Assembly: GCF_007673775.1 (NCBI RefSeq) | Contig: NZ_VEAF01000004.1 | Location: forward strand, 63,451-127,450 | Length of the DNA: 64,000 nt | Direction: 5' to 3' | From: Curtobacterium sp. 9128 | GTDB lineage: Bacteria > Actinomycetota > Actinomycetes > Actinomycetales > Microbacteriaceae | Shown here: one piece after another, positions 16,806 through 25,421 of the stretch | Position numbering within the stretch: position 1 is the first letter of the stretch | Layout of the letters: the number at the start of each line of letters is the position of its first letter | Notes under the pieces: generated by a model | What the model was told of the DNA's origin: nothing | What the model saw: the letters and a program-made list of their open reading frames with translations, nothing else | The model's database searches: none | Position numbers and translations under genes: made by a program

Positions 16806-17741
16806 ATGAGCACGCTCGCAGCGCGACCGGCAGCGGCGTCCGCGCCGACGTCGCCACCGCGACGACGGACGAAGCCCCGCGGCCGGTGGACCGGATGGCT
16901 CTTCGTCGGGCCGTTCGTCGTCGTCCTGGTCCTGATGCTCGTCGTCCCGATCGGCTACGCCCTCTGGCTCAGCCTGTTCCGCGACCAGCTCATCGGTGGC
17001 AACCAGTTCGTGTGGTTCGCCAACTACGCCCAGCTGTTCCAGGACGCCAAGTTCTGGACCGGGTTCGGCCGGGTCGCCCTCTTCCTGGTCGTCCAGGTGC
17101 CGATCATGCTCGTGGTCGCCCTCGTCGCCGCCCTCGCGCTCGACAGTGCGCGGCTCTGGGGAGCGTCCTTCTTCCGGATCGCGATCTTCCTGCCCTACGC
17201 GGTGCCCGGCGTGGTGGCCGCCCTCATCTGGGGCTTCATCTACGGCAACCAGTTCGGACTGACGGGCTCGATCAACTCCGCCCTCGGCATCGACCTGCTG
17301 CAGCCGTTCAGCCCCGACTGGGTGCTCGCGTCGATCGGCAACATCGTCACGTGGGAGTTCGTCGGCTACAACATGCTGATCTTCTACGCGGCCCTCCGCG
17401 TCGTCCCCGGCGAGCTGTACGAGGCCGCGGAGATCGACGGCGCCGGCCCGCTGCGCACCGTCTGGTCGATCAAGGTCCCGGCGCTCCGCGGTTCGATCGT
17501 GATCGCCACGATCTTCTCGATCATCGGCAGCTTCCAGCTCTTCAACGAGCCGAACCTGCTGAAGACCCTGGCACCGAACGTCATCGGCACGTCCTTCACC
17601 CCGAACATGTACGCCTACTCGCTGTCCTTCAGCGGCCAGCAGTTCAACTACTCCGCCACCGTCGCGATCGTGATGGGTGTCATCACCGCCGTGATCGCCT
17701 ACGTCGTCCAGGTGCACGGGACCCGAGCGGAGAACCGATGA
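16806..17741 (+). CDS. Sugar ABC transporter permease (subunit 1)
   Basis: A 311-residue CUT1 permease. About 30 basic residues precede the first helix (WLFVGPFVVVLVLMLV); the EAA loop is ELYEAAEIDGAGPLRTVWSIKVP. ATG at 16806 has GAAGGAG seven bases upstream. First gene of an operon with the permease at 17738, the binding protein at 18753 and the GH35 enzyme. Substrate inferred as a galactoside from the GH35 neighbour. Confidence 0.9.
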   Translation: MSTLAARPAAASAPTSPPRRRTKPRGRWTGWLFVGPFVVVLVLMLVVPIGYALWLSLFRDQLIGGNQFVWFANYAQLFQDAKFWTGFGRVALFLVVQVPIMLVVALVAALALDSARLWGASFFRIAIFLPYAVPGVVAALIWGFIYGNQFGLTGSINSALGIDLLQPFSPDWVLASIGNIVTWEFVGYNMLIFYAALRVVPGELYEAAEIDGAGPLRTVWSIKVPALRGSIVIATIFSIIGSFQLFNEPNLLKTLAPNVIGTSFTPNMYAYSLSFSGQQFNYSATVAIVMGVITAVIAYVVQVHGTRAENR

Positions 17742-18694
17742 GCACCCTCGACACCCGCACGACGGCCCCGACCGTGACCGAGGCGGTGACCACCCGCGGT
17801 CACCGCGGGGCGGGCCGCACCCGTGCCTCCAGGACGACCGGCCGGGGTCCCCGGGCGCGCAAGTCCACGCTCCTGCTCGTGGTGATGGTCGTCATCACCG
17901 TCTACTCGCTGCTGCCGCTCTTCTACCTCGTCGTCAACGCGACCAAGTCGCAGGACGACCTGCTCAGCACCTTCGGGCTCTGGTTCGGCAACGGCTTCTC
18001 GCTGTTCCAGAACATCGGCGAGACGCTGACGTACAACGGCGGCATCTACCTGCGGTGGCTCGCGAACACCGTGCTCTACGTCGTCGTCGGCGCCGGCGGG
18101 GCGACCCTGCTCGCGACCGTCGCCGGGTACGGCATGGCGAAGTTCCGCTTCCCCGGTCGTCGCGCCGTGTTCGCGATCGTCCTCGGCGCCATCGCGATCC
18201 CCGGGACAGCCCTCGCCGTGCCGACGTTCCTGCTGTTCTCGTCGGTCGGCCTGACGAACACCCCGTGGGCGATCATCCTGCCGTCGCTCATCAGCCCCTT
18301 CGGGATGTACCTCATCTGGACCTACGCGATCGACGCCGTCCCGACCGAGGTGATCGAGGCCGCCCGCATGGACGGCGCGGGGGAGTTCCGGATCTTCTTC
18401 ACGATCGCGCTCCGACTGCTCGCGCCCGGCGTCGTCACGGTCCTGCTCTTCGCCGTCGTCGCGACGTGGAACAACTACTTCCTGCCCCTGATCATGCTGA
18501 GCGACCCGAACCTCTACCCGCTCACCGTCGGGCTGAACCAGTGGAGCGCCCAGGCCCAGGGGGTCTCGGCACACCCGATCTACAACCTCGTCGTCACCGG
18601 ATCGCTCCTGACGATCATCCCGATCGTCGTCGCGTTCCTCTTCCTCCAGCGCTCCTGGCAGTCCGGCCTCGCAGCCGGCTCCGTCAAGGCGTGA
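17738..18694 (+). CDS. Sugar ABC transporter permease (subunit 2)
   Basis: A 318-residue CUT1 permease with six helices after a Thr/Arg-rich cytoplasmic tail. The EAA loop EVIEAARMDGAGEFRIFFTIALR is intact and the C-terminus ends in the usual QRSWQSGLAAGSVKA. ATG overlaps the stop of the first permease (ATGA), so the two subunits are translationally coupled. Confidence 0.9.
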   Translation: MSTLDTRTTAPTVTEAVTTRGHRGAGRTRASRTTGRGPRARKSTLLLVVMVVITVYSLLPLFYLVVNATKSQDDLLSTFGLWFGNGFSLFQNIGETLTYNGGIYLRWLANTVLYVVVGAGGATLLATVAGYGMAKFRFPGRRAVFAIVLGAIAIPGTALAVPTFLLFSSVGLTNTPWAIILPSLISPFGMYLIWTYAIDAVPTEVIEAARMDGAGEFRIFFTIALRLLAPGVVTVLLFAVVATWNNYFLPLIMLSDPNLYPLTVGLNQWSAQAQGVSAHPIYNLVVTGSLLTIIPIVVAFLFLQRSWQSGLAAGSVKA

Positions 18695-18752
18695 CCCGCA
18701 CCCCAGCAGCACCACGAAGCACCTGCTTCACGATGAAGTGAAAGGCAACCCC

Positions 18753-20090
18753 ATGCACAAGCGTCTCCGGCGCGGGCTCAGCGCCCTCGCGATCGGTGTC
18801 ACCGCGGCCATCGCCATGACGGCCTGCGCCTCCGGCGGCTCGTCGTCCGGCGGATCGTCCGACGACATCACCAAGGCCCTCCAGAAGGGCGGCACCATCA
18901 CCTACTGGTCGTGGACCCCCTCCGCCCAGGCCCAGGTCGCCGCGTTCGAGAAGGCCTACCCCAAGGTGAAGGTCAAGCTCGTCAACGCCGGCACCGGCAA
19001 CGACCAGTACACGAAGCTGCAGAACACGATCAAGGCGGGCTCCGGTGCTCCCGACGTCGCCCAGATCGAGTACTTCGCGCTGCCGCAGTTCGCGCTGAGC
19101 GACTCGCTCGTCGACCTGAAGTCGTACGGCTTCGACTCGCTGGCCGACAAGTACGGCGCCGGCACGTGGCAGTCGGTCGACCTCGACGGCAAGGTCTACG
19201 GCCTGCCGCAGGACTCCGGCCCCATGGCCATGTTCTACAACGAGAAGACGTTCCAGGAGGCCGGGATCACCACCCCGCCGAAGACCTGGGACGAGTACGT
19301 CGCGGACGCCGAGAAGATCCACGCGTCCAACCCGAACGCGTACATCGCCGCGGACAGCGGGGACGCCGGCTTCACGACGTCGATGATCTGGCAGGCCGGC
19401 GGTCGGCCGTTCGACGTCAAGGGCACCGACGTGACGGTGAACCTGCAGGACGCGGGCACCAAGAAGTGGACCTCGACCTGGAACCAGCTCGTCGAGAAGG
19501 GCCTGCTCTCGCAGACGCCCGGCTGGACGGACGACTGGTACAAGCAGCTCGGCAACGGTGAGATCGCCACGATGGTCACCGGCGCCTGGATGCCCGGCGT
19601 GCTCGAGTCGAGCGTGAAGGACGGCAGCGGCAACTGGCGCGTCGCCCCGATCCCGACCTACGACGGCTCCTCCGACGTCACCGCCAACAACGGCGGCTCG
19701 GCCGAGGTGGTCATGAAGCAGTCGAAGAACCCGGCGCTGGCCGCCGGCTTCCTGAAGTGGCTCAACTCGTCGCAGGACTCGATCGACGTGTTCCTCAAGT
19801 CCGGCGGCTTCCCGTCGACGAAGGCGCAGCTGACCTCGAGCTCGTTCACCGCCGAGAAGCCGGAGTACTTCGGCGGCGAGGCGATCAACGAGACCCTGTC
19901 GAAGGCGTCCTCGAACGTCGCCGAGGGCTGGCAGTACCTGCCGTTCCAGGTCTACGCGAACAGCATCTACGCGGACACCGTCGGCCAGGCCTACCAGAAC
20001 AAGACCGACCTGAACGCCGGGCTCGAGGCCTGGCAGAAGGCGATCGTGAAGTACGGCAACGAGCAGGGCTTCAAGGTCACCGCGAAGTAG
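18753..20090 (+). CDS. Sugar ABC transporter substrate-binding lipoprotein
   Basis: A 445-residue family-1 binding protein. The signal peptide (MHKRLRRGLSALAIG) ends at lipobox MTAC and a Ser/Gly linker follows. The binding fold starts TITYWSWTPSAQAQVAAFEK and includes VDLDGKVYGLPQDSGPMAMFYNEK. ATG at 18753 is preferred to an in-frame start five codons earlier because AAAGG stands just upstream. A strong hairpin follows the stop (20108-20137), probably raising the amount of this transcript relative to the GH35 gene. Confidence 0.9.
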   Translation: MHKRLRRGLSALAIGVTAAIAMTACASGGSSSGGSSDDITKALQKGGTITYWSWTPSAQAQVAAFEKAYPKVKVKLVNAGTGNDQYTKLQNTIKAGSGAPDVAQIEYFALPQFALSDSLVDLKSYGFDSLADKYGAGTWQSVDLDGKVYGLPQDSGPMAMFYNEKTFQEAGITTPPKTWDEYVADAEKIHASNPNAYIAADSGDAGFTTSMIWQAGGRPFDVKGTDVTVNLQDAGTKKWTSTWNQLVEKGLLSQTPGWTDDWYKQLGNGEIATMVTGAWMPGVLESSVKDGSGNWRVAPIPTYDGSSDVTANNGGSAEVVMKQSKNPALAAGFLKWLNSSQDSIDVFLKSGGFPSTKAQLTSSSFTAEKPEYFGGEAINETLSKASSNVAEGWQYLPFQVYANSIYADTVGQAYQNKTDLNAGLEAWQKAIVKYGNEQGFKVTAK

Positions 20091-20107
20091 TCCCCGCCCA
20101 CAGCACC

Positions 20108-20137
20108 GGGGCCGTGCGGATCCGTCCGCACGGCCCC
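20108..20137 (+). terminator. Hairpin between binding protein and GH35 gene
   Basis: Arm GGGGCCGTGCGGA, loop TCCG, perfect second arm TCCGCACGGCCCC. Lies 18 bp after the binding-protein stop and 34 bp before the GH35 ATG. Acts either as a partial terminator or as a 3'-end stabiliser for the transporter part of the mRNA. Confidence 0.7.
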
Positions 20138-20171
20138 TGCTCCTGCCCCTGCTCCCGAGAGGACCACCCCC

Positions 20172-21995
20172 ATGCGCTTCGCCATCGGCGACACCGACTT
20201 CCTGCTCGACGGCGAGCCGCACCGGGTGCTCTCCGGCGCGATCCACTACTTCCGCGTCCACCCGGACCTGTGGGCCGACCGCATCCACAAGGCCCGGCTG
20301 ATGGGGCTGAACACCGTGGAGACCTACGTTGCGTGGAACGCGCACGAGGCCACGCCCGGCACGTTCGACTTCTCCGGCGGTCTCGACCTCGGTCGCTTCC
20401 TCGACCTGGTCGAAGCCGAGGGCATGCACGCGATCGTCCGCCCCGGCCCCTACATCTGCGCCGAGTGGACGAACGGCGGGCTGCCGTACTGGCTCTTCAC
20501 CGACGGCACCGTGGGCGTCCGCCGCGACGAACCGCAGTTCCTCGCCGCGGTCGAGCGGTACCTCGAGGCCCTCGCCCCGATCCTGGTGCCCCGCCAGATC
20601 GACGCCGGCGGCCCGATCGTGCTCGTCCAGGTCGAGAACGAGTACGGCGCGTACGGCTCCGACCCCGTCTACCTGACCAAGCTCGAGGCGATGCACCGGG
20701 CGATCGGGCTGACCGTGCCGTTCACGAGCGTCGACCAACCGATGGGCACGATGCTCGAGGACGGATCGCTGCCCTCGCTGCACAAGACCGGCTCGTTCGG
20801 GTCCCGCGCCGCCGCCCGCATGGAACGGCTCCGGCAGGCGCAGCCGACCGGACCGCTCATGTGCTCCGAGTTCTGGGACGGCTGGTTCGACAGCTGGGGC
20901 GAGCACCACCACACCACGTCCGCCGCCGCGAGCGCGGAGGACCTCGACGTCCTGCTCGGCGCCGGCGGCTCGGTGAACGTCTACATGTTCCACGGGGGCA
21001 CCAACTTCGGCTTCACGAACGGTGCGAACGACAAGGGCGTGTACCGCCCCATCGCGACGTCGTACGACTACGACGCACCCCTCGACGAGGCGGGACGGCC
21101 CACCGCCAAGTTCCACGCGTTCCGCGCGGTGATCGCCCGCCACGCGCCCGTCCCGGAGCTTCCGGCGTCGATGCAGCCGGGAGGCTCCGGCAGGCTGGGA
21201 GCGGATGCGCCGCTCGGACTGGAGGCTCGACGCACCTCCGCCCCGGACGTCGCCGTCCGGCTGGACCGCGCCGTCCCGCTCGGTGCGCTGCTGCCGCAGC
21301 TCACGTCCTGGACCACCCACGACACGCTCCCCACGTTCGACGAGCTCGGCGCAGCCTCCGGGTTCGTGCTGTTCCGGACGGAGGTCGACCTGCCCACCGG
21401 TGGCGTCCTGACCGTCGGCACCGAGGTCCGTGACCGGGTCCTCGTGAGCGTCGACGGCCAGACCGTCGGCGTCCTGGAGCGCGAACACCACGACCGTGCG
21501 ATCGCCCTCCCGCCGGTCGCGGGCACCCTGGAACTGCTCGTCGAGGACCAGGGGCGGGTCGACTACGGGCCCCGCATCGGTGAACCGAAGGGCCTGATCG
21601 GCGGGGTCTCCGTCGACGGGGTCCCGCTCGAACGCTGGACGGCGTCGCCGTTGGCGTTCGACCCGCTCGCACCGTCGGCGCTCGAGGCGCTCCAGGGCGC
21701 GCCCACGTCGGCGGGGGACCGGCTCGCCGGGCCGGTCGTGGCGTCCGGGACGTTCGACCTCGACGAGGCGACCGACCGGTACCTGTCGCTCGACGGGTTC
21801 CGGAAGGGGGTCGCCTGGGTGAACGGCTTCTGCCTCGGCCGGTACTGGTCGCGCGGCCCGCAGCGCACGCTCGCCGTCCCCGGACCGGTGCTGCGCCGCG
21901 GGACGAACGAGGTCGTCGTGTTCGAGCTGCACGCCGCTGCGTCGCGCACGCTGTGCCTGCTGCACACGCCGGACCTCGGGCACACCGAGGCCTGA
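20172..21995 (+). CDS. GH35 beta-galactosidase
   Basis: A 607-residue cytoplasmic enzyme, no signal peptide. The N-terminal barrel opens with LSGAIHYFRVHPDLWADRI. The GH35 signature GGPIVLVQVENEYGAYG carries acid/base Glu157; the nucleophile is Glu233 in MCSEFWDGWFD. The segment HGGTNFGFTNGAN is typical. C-terminal beta-domains end in a jelly roll (GVAWVNGFCLGRYWSRGPQ). It should cleave terminal beta-galactose from imported oligosaccharides, perhaps fragments of plant galactan. Last gene of the operon starting at 16806. Bases 21216-21229 repeat exactly the arm of the palindrome at 44-91 within the coding frame. Confidence 0.93.
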   Translation: MRFAIGDTDFLLDGEPHRVLSGAIHYFRVHPDLWADRIHKARLMGLNTVETYVAWNAHEATPGTFDFSGGLDLGRFLDLVEAEGMHAIVRPGPYICAEWTNGGLPYWLFTDGTVGVRRDEPQFLAAVERYLEALAPILVPRQIDAGGPIVLVQVENEYGAYGSDPVYLTKLEAMHRAIGLTVPFTSVDQPMGTMLEDGSLPSLHKTGSFGSRAAARMERLRQAQPTGPLMCSEFWDGWFDSWGEHHHTTSAAASAEDLDVLLGAGGSVNVYMFHGGTNFGFTNGANDKGVYRPIATSYDYDAPLDEAGRPTAKFHAFRAVIARHAPVPELPASMQPGGSGRLGADAPLGLEARRTSAPDVAVRLDRAVPLGALLPQLTSWTTHDTLPTFDELGAASGFVLFRTEVDLPTGGVLTVGTEVRDRVLVSVDGQTVGVLEREHHDRAIALPPVAGTLELLVEDQGRVDYGPRIGEPKGLIGGVSVDGVPLERWTASPLAFDPLAPSALEALQGAPTSAGDRLAGPVVASGTFDLDEATDRYLSLDGFRKGVAWVNGFCLGRYWSRGPQRTLAVPGPVLRRGTNEVVVFELHAAASRTLCLLHTPDLGHTEA

Positions 21996-22008
21996 CCACG
22001 CCCGGCGC

Positions 22009-22374
22009 TCAGCTGGTCGCGCCGGCGTCGGCGCTGCCCCCAGGGTCCGGTGCGTCGCGGTGGTCGCCGTCGGTGGGGGTGTCGAGCGCGTCGAGGTCGG
22101 CGAGGGCGCGACGGGCGTCGGCGACCCGGTCGGACTCCGGGCGCCCCCACCACTCGGGGCCGCGCTCGCCGAGGCCGTGCTTGGCGATCCCGTTGCGGTG
22201 TCGCGCGGCTGCCAGCGCCGCGTCGTCGCCGGACCGCTTCGCCTGCCGGACGGCGTTCCGGCCGCGTCCGAGGTGGGACCGCAGCGCGGCGGCGACGTCC
22301 TCGGGGACCGCCGGGTCGGTGCGGCGCCACCGTCGGCCGTCGACGACGAAGAAGTGGTCGTCCGGTTCGCTCAT
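22009..22374 (-). CDS. Conserved actinobacterial hypothetical protein
   Basis: A 121-residue soluble protein. Residues 8-40 (FFVVDGRRWRRTDPAVPEDVAAALRSHLGRGR) match a small family I know from Actinobacteria, in places labelled, without good reason, as a Tol biopolymer transporter. The conserved tail GLGERGPEWWGRP is also typical. There is no membrane segment. The last 25 residues are Asp/Gly-rich and look disordered. Divergent from the radical SAM gene with 44 bp between starts. Function unknown. Confidence 0.6.
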   Translation of the reverse strand: MSEPDDHFFVVDGRRWRRTDPAVPEDVAAALRSHLGRGRNAVRQAKRSGDDAALAAARHRNGIAKHGLGERGPEWWGRPESDRVADARRALADLDALDTPTDGDHRDAPDPGGSADAGATS

Positions 22375-22418
22375 GCTCCGAGTCTGCTCCGTCGGTGGTC
22401 GCCGGTAGACAGGGGACG

Positions 22419-23492
22419 ATGAGTCCCGACCGCGTCCGTCCGCTGCTCGACGTCACCCGCATCTACGCCGAGCAGGCCGCCCTCGAGCTGCCCCGCGGGC
22501 AGGACGTCGTCGCGCGCTGGCCCGACGCCGAGATCGTGCCGGTCGCGTCGCACTGGAACATCCCGGAGGTCCACGGCGACGAACGCAACGTCCGGCGCTG
22601 GGTGCGCATCAAGACCGAGGCGCTGGTGCTCGGCGTCAAGAAGTCGCTCGTCACCCGGCCGAACGGGCGCTCGGCGGACTTCATCGCCCCCTCGACGGCG
22701 AACGGCTGCGCGATGGCGTGCGCGTACTGCTACGTCCCCCGGCGCAAGGGGTACAGCAACCCGGTCACGGTCTTCGCGAACATCGAGCAGATCGCCGCAC
22801 ACGTCGCGCGGAACATCCGGAAGCAGGGGCCGAAGACCGAACCGAACCAGTGCGACCCCGAGGCGTGGGTCTACGACATCGGGGAGAACAGCGACTGCTC
22901 CGTCGACGCGGTGCTGAGCGAGAACGTCCGCGACCTCTGCAACCTGTTCCGGATGTCGCCGACCGCCAAGGCGTCGTTCGCCACGAAATGGGTCAACCGC
23001 GACCTGCTGGACTGGGACCCGATGGGCCGCACACGCATCCGGTTCTCGCTGATGCCGCACGAGACGGCGAAGGTGACCGACATCCGGACGTCGCCGATGG
23101 CCGAGCGGATCGCGGCGGTGAACGACTTCGTCGACGCGGGCTACGAGGTGCACCTGAACTTCTCCCCGGTCATCCTCACGCCGACGTGGGAGGCGGACTG
23201 GGCGGAGCTGCTGCGCCAGGTGGACGACGTGCTGTCACCCGCGGCGAAGGCCCAGCTGGCGGCCGAGGTGATCTTCCTCACCCACAACGAGGGCCTGCAC
23301 GAGGTGAACCTCGGGTGGCATCCGAAGGCCGAGGAACTGCTGTGGCGTCCTGACCTGCAGGAGACCAAGGTGTCCCAGAACGGTGCCGTCAACGTCCGGT
23401 ACCGCCGAGACACGAAGGGGCAGCTCGTCGAGCGCTTCCGCGAACTGGTCGCCGAGCACCTGCCGAGCTGCCGCCTCCGTTACGCCTTCTGA
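22419..23492 (+). CDS. Spore photoproduct lyase family radical SAM protein
   Basis: A 357-residue radical SAM enzyme. The cluster ligands are in the motif C-x3-C-x2-C at Cys97, Cys101 and Cys104 (NGCAMACAYCYVPRR). The order and spacing, and the flanking VTRPNGRSADFIAPS and FSLMPHETAKVTDIRTSPM, follow the spore photoproduct lyase family, which repairs spore-type thymine dimers in Bacillus. Nothing in the window suggests sporulation, so the actinobacterial homologue may repair another lesion or act on another substrate. ATG at 22419 is preceded by AGGGGACG. Confidence 0.85.
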   Translation: MSPDRVRPLLDVTRIYAEQAALELPRGQDVVARWPDAEIVPVASHWNIPEVHGDERNVRRWVRIKTEALVLGVKKSLVTRPNGRSADFIAPSTANGCAMACAYCYVPRRKGYSNPVTVFANIEQIAAHVARNIRKQGPKTEPNQCDPEAWVYDIGENSDCSVDAVLSENVRDLCNLFRMSPTAKASFATKWVNRDLLDWDPMGRTRIRFSLMPHETAKVTDIRTSPMAERIAAVNDFVDAGYEVHLNFSPVILTPTWEADWAELLRQVDDVLSPAAKAQLAAEVIFLTHNEGLHEVNLGWHPKAEELLWRPDLQETKVSQNGAVNVRYRRDTKGQLVERFRELVAEHLPSCRLRYAF

Positions 23493-23502
23493 GCGTCGCG
23501 AC

Positions 23503-23679
23503 TCACTTGCCGTCGACGGCGTCCTTGGCCTTCTCGGTCTCCATGCGGCCCTCGCCCATGACCTGGTCCTTCTGGCCCTGGTGCTTGAGCTCGGCGTCGT
23601 CGGTGTGCTTGCCGACGGCCTCTTCGGCCTTGCCGGCGATCTTCTGGGTGGCGTCCTTGGCCTTGTCTGCGAGCGACAT
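23503..23679 (-). CDS. CsbD-family stress protein
   Basis: A 58-residue, charged, Lys/Glu/Ala-rich helical protein. The segment KAKDATQKIAGKAEEAVGKHTDD and the closing GEGRMETEKAKDAVDGK are characteristic of CsbD proteins, which accumulate under general stress in many bacteria; their molecular role is not known. ATG at 23679 is preferred because GGAAGG stands ten bases upstream. Monocistronic; the 141 bp to the next gene hold nothing I can name. Confidence 0.88.
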   Translation of the reverse strand: MSLADKAKDATQKIAGKAEEAVGKHTDDAELKHQGQKDQVMGEGRMETEKAKDAVDGK

Positions 23680-23820
23680 GACGTGTCCTTCCGGTCGGGG
23701 TCCCACCGGGGAGCCCCGGCTGGTCTGTACCGGACTCTACGTCGGTGCCGTGTACCCCACTCACGGACTCGGCTCGGCGCCGGGCGCGATCGACCGCACC
23801 GGTTCGACCGACGGTGCCGG

Positions 23821-24918
23821 TCAGGGGATCACTCGATCCGCCCGGTAGCGGTCGAACAGGTCGGTGAAGGCCCGTTCGGTGCGCCTGTACCCCGTGAACC
23901 CGGCCTCGCGGCTCTTGCTCATGTCGGTCACGACCTCCATCGCGCGCCCCAGGTCGGCGTCGGTGTGCCACCAGGACGCGAGCCGGGCGATGTCCGACTC
24001 GACGAGCCCGTGGCGCTCGGCGATGCCCGCCCACGCGGACTCGTGGGGTGCCATCTGCTCCTCGAGCGGCCGCGGTGCGGACTCGTAGCCGACCACGCGC
24101 GCCGGGTCGACCCCGAGGTGCGCGGCCAGGCGCTGCCACATCCAGCGCCACCGGAAGACGTCGCCGTTCACGATGTTGAACGCCTCGTCGGCGCCGGCGG
24201 GGTCGGTCGCAGCCCACACCATCTGCTCGGCGAGGACACCCGCGTCGGTCATGTCGGTGAGGCCGTTCCACTGCGCCTCGCTGCCCGGGAACACGAAGTC
24301 GAGGTCGAGCTCCTTCGCGAGCGTCGCCTGGACGGCGATGGTCAGCCCCATGTTCATCGCGTTGCCGACGGCGTGGCCGATCACGGTGTGCGAGCGGTGC
24401 ACCGACCACGTGAAGCCCTGGTGCGCGGCCGCGGCGAACAGTGCGTCCTCCTGGGCGTAGTAGAAGTTCGGCGTGTCCAGGCGCGGCTCCTCCTCGTGGA
24501 AGGGCGTGTCCGGCATCGCGCCAGCGGCGTACGCCTCGAACGGGCCGAGGTAGTGCTTCAACCCGGTGACGAGCGCGACGTGCTCGAGGGGTGCGTGGTC
24601 GAGGGCAGCGAGGAGGTCGCGGACCATGCCGCCGTTCACACGGATGTTCTCGGCCTCGGTGGCCTGACGCTGCCACGCCGTGAAGAACACGTGCGTCGGC
24701 CGCTCGTCCGCGAGGGCGGTGCGGAGGCTCTCCGGGTCGCGGAGGTCGGCGGCCACGCCGCGGATCCCGTCGCGGGTGCTGGCACTGCGCGAGAGTGCGG
24801 CGACGTCCCAGCCGTCCCGGGTGAGCAGGTCGACGAGGGCGGCGCCGGTGATGCCGCTGGCACCCACGACGAGTGCGCGGCGGTGGTCGGTGGACGGGGT
24901 GGTCTCGGAGGAGGTCAT
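23821..24918 (-). CDS. NAD(P)-dependent SDR-like reductase (PRISE-type)
   Basis: A 365-residue extended-SDR protein. The Rossmann motif is VVGASGITGAALVDLL (17-32). The later segments FFTAWQRQATEAENIRVNGGM, LVTGLKHYLGPFEAY, NFYYAQEDALF and WSVHRSHTVIGHAVGNAMN follow the pattern of progesterone 5-beta-reductase/iridoid-synthase-like (PRISE) proteins, which reduce enone substrates with NADPH. The bacterial substrate is unknown. ATG at 24918 follows GGGGAGG directly. Stands alone. Confidence 0.75.
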   Translation of the reverse strand: MTSSETTPSTDHRRALVVGASGITGAALVDLLTRDGWDVAALSRSASTRDGIRGVAADLRDPESLRTALADERPTHVFFTAWQRQATEAENIRVNGGMVRDLLAALDHAPLEHVALVTGLKHYLGPFEAYAAGAMPDTPFHEEEPRLDTPNFYYAQEDALFAAAAHQGFTWSVHRSHTVIGHAVGNAMNMGLTIAVQATLAKELDLDFVFPGSEAQWNGLTDMTDAGVLAEQMVWAATDPAGADEAFNIVNGDVFRWRWMWQRLAAHLGVDPARVVGYESAPRPLEEQMAPHESAWAGIAERHGLVESDIARLASWWHTDADLGRAMEVVTDMSKSREAGFTGYRRTERAFTDLFDRYRADRVIP

Positions 24919-24955
24919 CCTCCCCGACAACACCTGTCGAGCAGCAGGTGTTCCC

Positions 24956-25354
24956 TCACCGTGGACGACGGATGCGGATCGGCCCCTTCGCGGTCGACGG
25001 GTCGACGACGTTGCCGCCCTGGGTGATCTCGACCTCGCCGCGGGCCACCATGCGGCGCGCGGCACGACGTGCGGGCTCCATGAGGTCGCGCCACTCCTCG
25101 CCGCCGATCGCCCTGGCGGCGTCCGACGGGCAGATGCTCGACGTCAGGGCACGGGCGTCGAGCAGCTCGTCGATGGTCCGCTCGAGCTCCAGGTCGGTGT
25201 GGTCGAGCTTGTGTCGGCGGCAGGCGTCCGAGCACCACTTGGCGTCGGGGGCCGCGCTGTCCGGCATGCGCCGCCCGCACGACGCACACGTGCGTTCGGC
25301 CTGCGCGGCGGATGCCCGTCGCGCGTCGTCCTCGGTCCGGATCGCTCGTCCCAT
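24956..25354 (-). CDS. DUF3253 protein with N-terminal zinc-finger motif
   Basis: A 132-residue protein. The N-terminus carries CASCGRRM-x9-KWCSDACRR (about residues 22-46), four cysteines that look like a zinc ribbon of the DUF2256 type. The C-terminal two thirds (ELERTIDELLDARALTSSICPSDAARAIGGEEWRDLMEPARRAARRMVARGEVEITQGG) is a winged-helix-like DUF3253 domain. A nucleic-acid-binding role is plausible; nothing more specific can be said. ATG at 25354 is used; the in-frame extension to 25414 has no start signal. Confidence 0.8.
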   Translation of the reverse strand: MGRAIRTEDDARRASAAQAERTCASCGRRMPDSAAPDAKWCSDACRRHKLDHTDLELERTIDELLDARALTSSICPSDAARAIGGEEWRDLMEPARRAARRMVARGEVEITQGGNVVDPSTAKGPIRIRRPR

Positions 25355-25421
25355 CGCTCCAGCATCGTCCCGTCGTGCTCGGCTGTACCCAGGTGGAGCG
25401 GCACCTGGCAGCATCGAGGCG

